A stretch of 64,000 bases of DNA from Nocardioides sp. JS614 (GTDB lineage Bacteria; Actinomycetota; Actinomycetes; Propionibacteriales; Nocardioidaceae): assembly GCF_000015265.1 (NCBI RefSeq), contig NC_008699.1, forward strand, positions 2,666,001-2,730,000, in the 5' to 3' direction. A program made the translations under genes and the position numbers. This document shows, piece after piece, positions 36,208-43,975 of the stretch. The notes beneath the pieces were generated by a model. It searched no databases. It was not told where the DNA came from and saw nothing but the letters and a program-made list of their open reading frames with translations. The stretch's first letter is position 1. The number at the start of each line of letters is the position of its first letter.

Positions 36208-36438
36208 GTGACCCTGCTCTTCACGATCCTGCTCATGATCACGAGCGCACTGATGATCGTCCTCGTCCTGCTCCACAAGGGCCGCGGGGGCGGTCTCTCG
36301 GACATGTTCGGCGGCGGCGTCTCCAGCTCGCTGGGTGGCTCGTCGGTGGCCGAACGCAACCTGGACCGGTTCACGGTCGGGGTCGGCATCATCTGGTTCG
36401 CCTGTGTAGTGGCCCTCGGGCTCCTGTTCGCCTACTGA
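36208..36438 (+). CDS. secG: Preprotein translocase subunit SecG
   Basis: 76 aa with two transmembrane helices (about 3-23 and 55-75) joined by a Gly/Ser-rich cytoplasmic loop (KGRGGGLSDMFGGGVSSSLGGS). It is an accessory subunit of the SecYEG channel. The position after tpiA is the same as in most actinobacteria. GTG 36208 is the only start that keeps the first helix. Confidence 0.92.
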   Translation: MTLLFTILLMITSALMIVLVLLHKGRGGGLSDMFGGGVSSSLGGSSVAERNLDRFTVGVGIIWFACVVALGLLFAY

Positions 36439-36461
36439 GACTCGAGAAAGGGATCCGTTCC

Positions 36462-36821
36462 GTGGCTGGTGGAGGAAACGCTATTCGCGGGAGCCGGGTG
36501 GGGGCCGGCCCGATGGGCGAGGCGGAGCGCGGTGAGGCCGCGCCGCGACAGGCCGTGACGTACTTCTGTGCGCACGAGCACCGTTCGGTCGTGACCTTCT
36601 CGGTCGAGGCGCAGGTGCCGGACTCCTGGGACTGCCCCAAGTGCGGTCTCCCCGCGAGCCTGGACTCGGAGAACCCCCCGCCCGCGCCGAAGATCGAGCC
36701 GTACAAGACGCACCTGGCCTACGTGAAGGAGCGGCGCTCCGACCAGGAGGCGGCCGACATCCTCGACGAGGCGCTCCAGCTGCTCCGCTCGCGCCGCAAG
36801 TCCGGCGACATCATCTTCTAG
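36462..36821 (+). CDS. rbpA: RNA polymerase-binding protein RbpA
   Basis: 119 aa actinobacteria-specific transcription factor that binds the housekeeping sigma factor and stabilises open promoter complexes. Its zinc-binding core has FCAHEHR and DCPKCGLPA. A sigma-interaction segment follows (YKTHLAYVKERRSDQEAADILDEAL). Its stop codon TAG is the start of the next intergenic repeat. An AAAGGG RBS precedes the GTG. Confidence 0.95.
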   Translation: MAGGGNAIRGSRVGAGPMGEAERGEAAPRQAVTYFCAHEHRSVVTFSVEAQVPDSWDCPKCGLPASLDSENPPPAPKIEPYKTHLAYVKERRSDQEAADILDEALQLLRSRRKSGDIIF

Positions 36822-36876
36822 GTCGAGTCGGCGCGTTGTGCCCGGGTGAGGCCGTCGAGTCGGCGCGTCTTGCCCG
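36821..36876. repeat. Two direct copies of the GTCGAGTCGGCGC repeat
   Basis: Copies lie at 36821-36844 (with GTTGTG for GTCTTG) and 36854-36876. They are in plus orientation, at the 3' end of rbpA and of the convergent downstream gene. The first copy includes the rbpA stop codon. They face an inverted pair at 37909-37964. Confidence 0.85.
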
Positions 36877-36880
36877 GCTC

Positions 36881-37846
36881 TCAGCCGGGGATGCGGAACC
36901 CCCGCCGGCGCCGAGCCTCGGCCGCGGCGGACCGGATCACTGCCTCGCAGGAGCGCGCCCGGCCGAAGACGTCGGGGCATCCGAAAGCCTTGATCAGCCA
37001 GCCGTCGTCGACAAGCTCCGCGCGACGTTCCTGGTCGTGCCGGAGCTGAGCCGGCGAGCTGTGCCACTCCGCGCCGTCGTACTCGAAGCCGACCTGCAGG
37101 TCCTCGTCGGCCAGGTCGATCCGGGCGAAGATGCGGCCGTCTCGGAACACCTCGACCTGGGGGACGACGAGGACTCCGCACTCGATACACCGCAGTCGCA
37201 GGACCGACTCGCCAGGCGACTCCGCGCGGCCATCAGCGAGAGGCCCGATGGCGCGCAGTGTCGTCACCCAGCGCATGCGCCCGAACCGCGGAATGCCGTC
37301 GAGGAACTCTTCGCGCGTGAACCGCCCGAGCCGGAACATGGCGTCCAACCCGCTGATCGCCTCGTCCGTCCACCGCACTCGACCGATGTCCCATGCGGTC
37401 CGCAAGGGTGTCGACACCCGCAACCCCTGCACTTCCATGATCTCGTCGGGACGCAGGTTCCGCTCGCCGCTCGCGGCCAAGGCATTGCGCAGCCGCCCGT
37501 GCCCGGACGGCCGAAACAGTGACAGCGGCCTCAGCTCGAGGTGCTCGTTGGGCGCCAGGATCATCTCAGCACCATGGAGCCAGCCGGCGTGCCGGTCGAC
37601 CACGACGCAGTCCTCCGGGACCACGAGCCGCAGGCAGGCGGCACGAAGCGCGAGGGAGTCGAGGAGGTGCGTCCCGACGTACACCCCTTTGATCGGCCGG
37701 CGCACGAGGCCCTCGCTCACGAGTCGGTCGAGCGCTCGGCGTGACAGTCCGGCTGCCCCGGCAGCGGCCCGGGTGAACGGCACGTCCGCAGGCAGCGGGA
37801 AGGACGGCCCAATCTGGCCGTCCGCAAGCATCTGATCGATGTCCAT
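36881..37846 (-). CDS. AbiEi-like/DUF559 domain protein
   Basis: 321 aa. The N-terminal 60 residues resemble the winged-helix antitoxin domain of type IV (AbiEi) systems (FTRAAAGAAGLSRRALDRLV). The C-terminus (about 225-300) resembles DUF559/Vsr-like endonuclease folds: FARIDLADEDLQVGFEYDG, AEWHSSPAQLRHDQERRA and LVDDGWLIKAFG. No partner toxin gene is adjacent, so it is probably not a working AbiEi pair. Many actinobacteria have several such solitary genes; their function is unknown. It lies in reverse orientation between rbpA and pgl, enclosed by two pairs of the local repeat. Confidence 0.75.
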   Translation of the reverse strand: MDIDQMLADGQIGPSFPLPADVPFTRAAAGAAGLSRRALDRLVSEGLVRRPIKGVYVGTHLLDSLALRAACLRLVVPEDCVVVDRHAGWLHGAEMILAPNEHLELRPLSLFRPSGHGRLRNALAASGERNLRPDEIMEVQGLRVSTPLRTAWDIGRVRWTDEAISGLDAMFRLGRFTREEFLDGIPRFGRMRWVTTLRAIGPLADGRAESPGESVLRLRCIECGVLVVPQVEVFRDGRIFARIDLADEDLQVGFEYDGAEWHSSPAQLRHDQERRAELVDDGWLIKAFGCPDVFGRARSCEAVIRSAAAEARRRRGFRIPG

Positions 37847-37908
37847 GACGAATTCTTTGCCGCGATCGAGGATCTGTAGGCGTGCGAGTTCGCCACCTGT
37901 GGATAACG

Positions 37909-37964
37909 CGGGCAAGATGCGCCGACTCGGGCGCTGGGCGCGGGCAGGATGCGCCGACTCGACG
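37909..37964. repeat. Two inverted copies of the GTCGAGTCGGCGC repeat
   Basis: Copies containing AAGATGCGCCGACTCG lie at 37909-37930 and, with AGGATGCG, at 37941-37964, ending at the pgl stop. They are opposite in orientation to the pair at 36821-36876. Confidence 0.85.
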
Positions 37965-38690
37965 TCAGAGGCGGGAGGCGGCGGGGCGGTCGAGGAACCA
38001 GATCGTCTCGTCGTGGCCGGTGACGCCCGCGGCCGGGACGTCGCGGACGTCGGCGCCACCGAGGGCGCGGGCCACGGCGTCGGCCTTGCCGTCACCGCTG
38101 ACCAGGAACCAGACCGAGCGGGCCCGGTTGAGCACCGGGAAGGTCAGGCTGATCCGCTCCGGTGGCGGCTTCGGCGACCCGGTCACGCCGACCGCGGCCC
38201 GATCGGTCACGGCGAGCTGGGCGAAGCCCGGGAACAGTGAGGCGATGTGGCCGTCCGGCCCGATGCCGAGCATCAGCACGTCGAAGTCGGCGGCGTGCTC
38301 GCTCAGCACGGCGGCGTACGACGCTGCACCGGCCTCGACGTCGGCCGCGTCTGCGGTCGAGGGCATCTCGTGCACGCGCGCCGGGTCGACCCCGACGGCG
38401 TCGAGGAAGGCCGCACGGGCCTGGCCGGCGTTGCGGTCGGGGGAGTCGGGCGGGACGAACCGCTCGTCACCCCACCACACGACCACCTGGGACCAGTCGA
38501 CCTCCGAGGCGGGCGACAGGCGGGCCAACTCGCGGTGGATGTCCTCGGCGATGGTGCCGCCGGTCAGGACGATCTGGGGCACCCCGCCGGCCGCCTGCGC
38601 GTCGGCGAGCCGGGTGAGCAGCTCACCCGCGACGGCGGTGGCCAACGCAGCGCGGTCGGGGTGCACCTCGACCCGGGGCGTGGCGCTCAT
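37965..38690 (-). CDS. pgl: 6-phosphogluconolactonase
   Basis: Hydrolyses 6-phosphogluconolactone in the oxidative pentose phosphate pathway. 241 aa. Seen are IVLTGGTIAEDIHREL, VVWWGDERFVPPDSPDRNAG and DVLMLGIGPDGHIASLFPG. Overlaps the end of opcA by ATGA (38687-38690). It is the last gene of the tkt-tal-pgi-zwf-opcA-pgl operon. Its 3' end runs into the intergenic repeat. Confidence 0.94.
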   Translation of the reverse strand: MSATPRVEVHPDRAALATAVAGELLTRLADAQAAGGVPQIVLTGGTIAEDIHRELARLSPASEVDWSQVVVWWGDERFVPPDSPDRNAGQARAAFLDAVGVDPARVHEMPSTADAADVEAGAASYAAVLSEHAADFDVLMLGIGPDGHIASLFPGFAQLAVTDRAAVGVTGSPKPPPERISLTFPVLNRARSVWFLVSGDGKADAVARALGGADVRDVPAAGVTGHDETIWFLDRPAASRL

Positions 38691-39598
38691 CCGCGATCAC
38701 CCATCGTGACGAGGGCCCGCGCGGTCTCGGCGTAGATGTCGTCCTCGTCCAGGCGGCGCAGCTCCTCGGCGAGCAGCTCGGGGAGATCGCGGCGCTTCAG
38801 CGCGACCGGGCGGTCCGGCTGGCCGGGCGAGGAGAACGTGGCGAGCTTGCCGTCCGTGCGCGTGATCCGTACCGGCCCCTCCCGGGTCTCCAGCACGACC
38901 TCGGTGATGCCCGGGCCCTCGGAGCTGGAGCGGCTGACGTCGACGTGCAGCCGGTCCGAGAGCCACGCGGCCAACAGGTCCGCGCTGGGGCTGACCCGCT
39001 CACCGGTCACCGACGCGCCGGTCACCTTCAGCGGCTGCTGGTCGACGGCGGCGGCGAGCAGTGCCCGCCACGGCGTGATCCGGGTCCAGGCCAGGTCGGT
39101 GTTGCCCTTCGTGTACGTCGAGCACTGCTGGCGGATCGCCTTGGTCCGCGCTCGCGTGGCCGCAGCCGCGTCGGTGATCCGGCGCTGGGCGAGCCGGCCG
39201 AGCGGGTCCTCCGCGGGGTCGTCGGGCGGGTGGCACGGCCACCAGATCGCGACGGGGGAGTCCGGCAGCAGCAGCGGCAGCACCACCGACTCGGGGTGCT
39301 TGACGACCTCGCCCTTGAGCCGGATCAGCGCGGTCTCGCCGGTCCAGCCGGACCCGATGCCCACCTGGGCGTTGACCTGTGCGGCGCCCCGGCCGTCCCC
39401 GAGGATCACCCCCAGGACCCGGGCGGGGTGCTCGTGGGAGGCGGCCTGCGCGGCCGCCATGGCGCCCTCGGCCTGGTCCTCGTTGACGACGATCACCAGC
39501 GTCATCACCATGCCCATCGCCGGGCTGCCGGCGCGGGTGCGGGCCCGGAGGAACTCCGCGGCGATGCCCGACGAGTTGGTGTTTGTCAGCTCGATCAT
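38687..39598 (-). CDS. opcA: OxPP cycle protein OpcA (glucose-6-phosphate dehydrogenase assembly protein)
   Basis: 303 aa. Actinobacterial and cyanobacterial activator or assembly factor of glucose-6-phosphate dehydrogenase. Seen are ARTRAGSPAMGMVMTLVIVV, RVLGVILGDGRG, LPLLLPDSPVAIWWPCHPP and LAWTRITPWRALLAA. It overlaps zwf by ATGA (39595-39598) and pgl by ATGA. Its position directly after zwf supports the assignment. Confidence 0.94.
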   Translation of the reverse strand: MIELTNTNSSGIAAEFLRARTRAGSPAMGMVMTLVIVVNEDQAEGAMAAAQAASHEHPARVLGVILGDGRGAAQVNAQVGIGSGWTGETALIRLKGEVVKHPESVVLPLLLPDSPVAIWWPCHPPDDPAEDPLGRLAQRRITDAAAATRARTKAIRQQCSTYTKGNTDLAWTRITPWRALLAAAVDQQPLKVTGASVTGERVSPSADLLAAWLSDRLHVDVSRSSSEGPGITEVVLETREGPVRITRTDGKLATFSSPGQPDRPVALKRRDLPELLAEELRRLDEDDIYAETARALVTMGDRG

Positions 39599-41145
39599 GG
39601 TCGTCTCCACACCCGTCCGTCGCGGGCGAGCATCGCATTCGCGGACTCCGGGCCCCAGCCACCGGACTCGTACTGCTCGGGCCTGCTCTTGTGCTGCTCG
39701 TCCTGGCGGGCCCAGTGCTCGAGGATCGGATCGAGGATCCTCCAGGACAGCTCCACCTCCTCGTGGCGGGGGAAGAGCGGCGGGTCGCCGAGGAGCACGT
39801 CGAGGATGAGGCGCTCGTAGGCCTCGGGAGAGGACTCGGTGAAGGCCCCGCCGTACACGAAGTCCATGTTGACGTCGCGGATCTCCATCTGGGTGCCGGG
39901 CACCTTCGAGCCGAAGCGCATCGTCACGCCCTCGTCGGGCTGCACCCGGATCACGAGGGCGTTCTGGGTGAGCTCCTCGGTCGAGGAGGCGGCGAACGGC
40001 AGGTGCGGCGCCCGCCTGAAGACCACGGCCACTTCGGTCACCCGCCGGCCCAGCCGCTTGCCGGTGCGGAGGTAGAACGGGACGCCGGCCCACCGCCGGG
40101 TGTCCACGTGGAGGGTCACCGCGGCGTAGGTCTCGGTGGTGGAGGTCCGCTTGATGCCCTCCTCCTCGAGGAAGCCGATCACCTGCTCGCCGCCCGCCCA
40201 GCCGGCGGCGTACTGACCGCGTGCGGTGGTCAGGTCGAGCCGGCGCGGCAGCACGACGCTGGAGAGGACCTTCTGCTTCTCGATGCGCAGGCTCTCGGCG
40301 TCGAAGGACGTCGGCTCCTCCATGGCCACGAGCGCCATCAGCTGGAGGAGGTGGTTCTGGATCACGTCCCGTGCCGCGCCGATGCCGTCGTAGTAGCCGG
40401 CGCGCCCGCCGATGCCGATGTCCTCGGCCATCGTGATCTGGACGTGGTCGACGTAGTTGGAGTTCCAGATCGGCTCGAACATCTCGTTGGCGAACCGCAG
40501 CGCCAGGATGTTCTGCACCGTCTCCTTGCCGAGGTAGTGGTCGATCCGGAAGATCGAGCCGGAGGGGAACACCTCGGCCAGCACCGAGTTGAGCCGCTGC
40601 GCGGACTCCAGGTCGTGACCGAAGGGCTTCTCCACGACCACCCGACGCCAGGAGTCGCCGCGGCCCTCGGTCAGCCCGTGCTCCTGGAGCTGACCCACGA
40701 CATCGGCGAAGAACCCCGGCGGGATGGCCAGGTAGAACGCGTGGTTGCCGCCGGTGCCGCGCACCTCGTCGAGCTCCTCGATGGTCCGGCGCAGCCGCTC
40801 GAAGGCCATGTCGTCGTCGAAGTTGCCCGGCACGAAGCGGAAGCCTTCCGCGAGCTGACGCCACACCTCCTCGCGGAACTCGGTCCGGGCGTGCGTCTTG
40901 ACCGAGTCGTGGACGATCTGCGCGAAGTCCTGGTCGGCCCAGTCGCGGCGCGCGAAGCCGGTCAGGCTGAAGCCCGGCGGCAGCAGCCCGCGGTTCGCGA
41001 GGTCGTAGATCGCCGGCATGATCTTCTTGCGGGACAGGTCGCCGGTGACGCCGAAGAGCACCATCCCGCTCGGCCCCGCGATCCGCGGCAGCCGACGATC
41101 GCGCGGGTCGCGGAGGGGGTTGTGCCAGCCCGGAGGCGTCGTCAC
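39595..41145 (-). CDS. zwf: Glucose-6-phosphate 1-dehydrogenase
   Basis: First NADP-linked step of the pentose phosphate pathway. 516 aa. Seen are VLFGVTGDLSRKKIMPAIYDL (coenzyme loop), the active-site motif RIDHYLGKETVQNI (about residues 195-208) and PFYLRTGKRL. GTG 41145 overlaps the pgi stop by GTGA. Coupled to opcA below. The length is normal. Confidence 0.96.
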   Translation of the reverse strand: MTTPPGWHNPLRDPRDRRLPRIAGPSGMVLFGVTGDLSRKKIMPAIYDLANRGLLPPGFSLTGFARRDWADQDFAQIVHDSVKTHARTEFREEVWRQLAEGFRFVPGNFDDDMAFERLRRTIEELDEVRGTGGNHAFYLAIPPGFFADVVGQLQEHGLTEGRGDSWRRVVVEKPFGHDLESAQRLNSVLAEVFPSGSIFRIDHYLGKETVQNILALRFANEMFEPIWNSNYVDHVQITMAEDIGIGGRAGYYDGIGAARDVIQNHLLQLMALVAMEEPTSFDAESLRIEKQKVLSSVVLPRRLDLTTARGQYAAGWAGGEQVIGFLEEEGIKRTSTTETYAAVTLHVDTRRWAGVPFYLRTGKRLGRRVTEVAVVFRRAPHLPFAASSTEELTQNALVIRVQPDEGVTMRFGSKVPGTQMEIRDVNMDFVYGGAFTESSPEAYERLILDVLLGDPPLFPRHEEVELSWRILDPILEHWARQDEQHKSRPEQYESGGWGPESANAMLARDGRVWRRP

Positions 41146-42809
41146 CCGAGCGCTCCCAGCACGGCGTCCAGGTCGCTCGGTGACGACAGGTGCAGGCGGA
41201 GCACGGGCCGGCCCTTGGCTGCGAGGACCTGGCCGTCGCCGACCGCCTGCGCGGTGATGAACTCGTGGAACGTGAACGGGCGGTCGGGTACGCCGAGGTC
41301 GGCCTCGGGCTGGCCTGTCACCTGGAGGTAGACGCCGGTCGCGGGCCCGCCCTTGTGGTACTGCCCGGTGGAGTGCAGGAAGCGTGGGCCCCAACCGAAG
41401 GTCACCGGCCGGCCGGTCCGTACGGCGAGCGCGTCGCGCACCTCCGCCAGGCGCGCGTCGCGGTGCCGGTCGAGGTAGGCCTGGACCGCGACGTAGCCCT
41501 GCTCGCCATCGACGCGGTCCAGCAGCGCCGCGACCGCGGCGGTGACCGTGGAGACGCCGTCGGGCAGCCAGCCCTCCGACACGAAGACGGCGACCGGACC
41601 GTCGGTGAAGGCCGGCTCGGGGGTGCTGGCGCCGCCGTCGAGCATCTGGCGGGCGGCCGCCTTGGCGCTCTCGACGTCGGGCTGGTCGAACGGGTTGATG
41701 CCGATCAGCCGGCCGGCGATGGCGGTGGCGTACTCCCACAGGAGCAGCTGCGCGCCGAGCGGCGCGTCGACGGTGGCGCCCCAACCCGAGGCGGGCCGGA
41801 TCCGGTCCGCGCGCTCGGCGTGGCCGGGCCCGAACGCGACCAGCACCTCGTCGGGGGTGCTGGGGGTGAAGTTCGGCGAGTCCAAGGAGCCGACGACGAC
41901 CGGCAAGATGCCCTTGCCGTCCTTGCCGGTCGACTCGGCGACCAGCTGCTCGGCCCAGTCGCCGAAGCCGGCGTACGGCGCGCCCACGCCGGTCAGGACG
42001 AGCTTGTCGGCACCCGCGAGATTGGCGACGCCGAGCAGCGCGCCCAGGCGCAGGGCCGGGTTGTCGACCGAGTCCGCCTCGAGCGCCGGGCGGATCGCCT
42101 CGGCCTCGTCGAGGAGCTCGGCGACGTTCGCGCCCGCCAGGCCGCTGGGGACGAGGCCGAACGCCGTCAGCGCGGAGTAGCGGCCCCCGACCTCCGGGTC
42201 CGCCAGGAACACCCGGTAGCCCGCGTCGCGCGCCGACTTCTCCAGCGGCGACCCGGGGTCGGTGACGACGACGATCCGCCCCGCGGGATCGATCCCGGCA
42301 TCGGTGAACGCCTTCTCGAACGCCCGGCGCTGGCTGTCGGTCTCGACGGTGCCGCCGGACTTGCTCGAGACGATGACCACGGTCTCGTCCAGGCGCTGCT
42401 CGATGGCCGAGCGCACGAAGTCGGGGTCGGAGGAGTCCAGCACCACGAGGTCGACCTCGTCGCTCTGGCAGATCACCTCGGGCGCCAGGGAGGAGCCGCC
42501 CATGCCGCACAGCACCACGCGGAACAGCTCCTGCTCACGCAGCTCGACCTCGAGCTCGGCGATGTCGCTGATCAGGTCGCGCGAGGACCGGGACAGGCCG
42601 ACCCAGCCGAGTCGCTTGGCGGCCTCGTCCTCGGCCGCCGATCCCCACAGCGTGTGGTCGCGAGCGGCGAGCCGGCTGGCGACCTTGTCGTCGACGAGGC
42701 CGCGGACCGCGGCGACGTACGCCGACTCGTCGCGGAAGCCGACGTGCAGCTCGTGGTGATCACCCCGGGCGACATGCCAGCCACCTGCGGGCGCGGGGTG
42801 ATCGCTCAT
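41142..42809 (-). CDS. pgi: Glucose-6-phosphate isomerase
   Basis: Interconverts glucose-6-phosphate and fructose-6-phosphate. 555 aa in the divergent actinobacterial pgi branch. Sugar-isomerase (SIS) motifs are visible: VVLCGMGGSSLAPEVI, IVSSKSGGTVETDSQRRAF, and GWGPRFLHSTGQYHKGGP. Start ATG 42809 overlaps the tal stop by ATGA, making this a glycolytic gene embedded within the pentose phosphate operon. Confidence 0.92.
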   Translation of the reverse strand: MSDHPAPAGGWHVARGDHHELHVGFRDESAYVAAVRGLVDDKVASRLAARDHTLWGSAAEDEAAKRLGWVGLSRSSRDLISDIAELEVELREQELFRVVLCGMGGSSLAPEVICQSDEVDLVVLDSSDPDFVRSAIEQRLDETVVIVSSKSGGTVETDSQRRAFEKAFTDAGIDPAGRIVVVTDPGSPLEKSARDAGYRVFLADPEVGGRYSALTAFGLVPSGLAGANVAELLDEAEAIRPALEADSVDNPALRLGALLGVANLAGADKLVLTGVGAPYAGFGDWAEQLVAESTGKDGKGILPVVVGSLDSPNFTPSTPDEVLVAFGPGHAERADRIRPASGWGATVDAPLGAQLLLWEYATAIAGRLIGINPFDQPDVESAKAAARQMLDGGASTPEPAFTDGPVAVFVSEGWLPDGVSTVTAAVAALLDRVDGEQGYVAVQAYLDRHRDARLAEVRDALAVRTGRPVTFGWGPRFLHSTGQYHKGGPATGVYLQVTGQPEADLGVPDRPFTFHEFITAQAVGDGQVLAAKGRPVLRLHLSSPSDLDAVLGALG

Positions 42810-43918
42810 GCCGAGGCCTCGGCCTTCTCCATCTGGGCGGACACCTTCTCGGTGAGCTCGGACCACGACTTCTTGAACTTGTCCACGCCCTCGGTCTCCA
42901 GGACCGCCAAGACGTCGTCGAAGTCGACGCCGACCTCACCGAGGCGCTCCAGGATCGCCGCGCCGGCGCCGGCCCGGCCGGTCACCACGTCGCCGAGCAC
43001 CTCGCCGTGGTCCGCGAACGCGTCCAGGGTCTTCTCCGGCATCGTGTTGACCGTCTCGGCGACCACGAGGTCGCGCACGTACATCGTGTCGTCGTAGTCG
43101 GGGTTCTTGACTCCCGTCGATGCCCACAGCGGCCGCTGCCGGTTGGCGCCGGCCGCCTCCAGGGCACGCCAGCGCTCGGAGCCGAACACCTCCTCGAACG
43201 CGCCGTACGCCACCAGGGCGTTGGCGACGGCGGCCTTGCCACGCAGGGCGAGCGCCGTCTCCGAACCGATCGCCTCGAGCCGCTTGTCGACCTCGGTGTC
43301 GACCCGGGAGACGAAGAACGATCCGTAGGAGTGGATCCGGGACAGGTCGCGGCCCGCTTCCTGAGCGTGCTCGAGGCCGGTGAGGTAGGCGTCCATGACC
43401 TCGCGATAGCGCTGGGTGCTGAACATCAGGGTCACGTTCACGCTGATGCCCTCGGCGGTCGCGGCGGTGATGGCGGCCAGGCCCTCCTCGGTCGCCGGGA
43501 TCTTCACCAGCGCGTTGGGTCGGTCGACGGCCGACCACAGCGCGCGGGCCGACGCGATCGTGGCCTGGGTGTCGTTCGCCAGGTCCGGCTCGACCTCGAT
43601 GGAGACGCGCCCGTTGGCGTGGTCCGCCTCGTACGTCGGGCGCAGGATGTCGCACGCGTTGCGGACGTCCTCGGTCGTGAGCTCGAAGACGATCCGGTCG
43701 ACCGGCTCGCCCTTCTCCACCAGCTGGGCGACCTGCGCGTCGTAGCGCTCGCCGTCGGAGATCGCGGCGGCGAAGATCGTCGGGTTGCTCGTGACCCCCA
43801 CCACCGATCTCTGCTCCACCAGCTCGGCCAACGTGCCGGACTCGATCCGCTCCCGGGAGAGATCGTCGAGCCAGATGGACACACCGGCGTCGGTGAGGGC
43901 TTTCAGTAGGTCGCTCAT
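42806..43918 (-). CDS. tal: Transaldolase
   Basis: Transfers a three-carbon unit in the non-oxidative pentose phosphate pathway. 370 aa, the long actinobacterial form. SIWLDDLSRERIESG opens the fold, TSNPTIFAAAI follows, and the Schiff-base Lys lies in NALVKIPATEEGLAAI. SYGSFFVSRVDTEVDKRL is also conserved. It lies 57 bp downstream of tkt, the widest gap in the operon. Confidence 0.95.
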   Translation of the reverse strand: MSDLLKALTDAGVSIWLDDLSRERIESGTLAELVEQRSVVGVTSNPTIFAAAISDGERYDAQVAQLVEKGEPVDRIVFELTTEDVRNACDILRPTYEADHANGRVSIEVEPDLANDTQATIASARALWSAVDRPNALVKIPATEEGLAAITAATAEGISVNVTLMFSTQRYREVMDAYLTGLEHAQEAGRDLSRIHSYGSFFVSRVDTEVDKRLEAIGSETALALRGKAAVANALVAYGAFEEVFGSERWRALEAAGANRQRPLWASTGVKNPDYDDTMYVRDLVVAETVNTMPEKTLDAFADHGEVLGDVVTGRAGAGAAILERLGEVGVDFDDVLAVLETEGVDKFKKSWSELTEKVSAQMEKAEASA

Positions 43919-43975
43919 GGGTTCCTCCGATGTAGGTGGTCGGTGGTCGCGTAGGCGGTGAAGCCGGTTACGGCA

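Noticed and set aside
36881..37846. Complete type IV toxin-antitoxin pair
   Set aside because: Only the AbiEi-like protein is present; neighbours are rbpA and pgl, and no AbiEii-type nucleotidyltransferase was found.
39595..42510. Single 971-codon minus frame joining pgi region and zwf
   Set aside because: The upstream part is pgi read in the wrong frame; only the portion from GTG 41145 is zwf. It is not a fusion.
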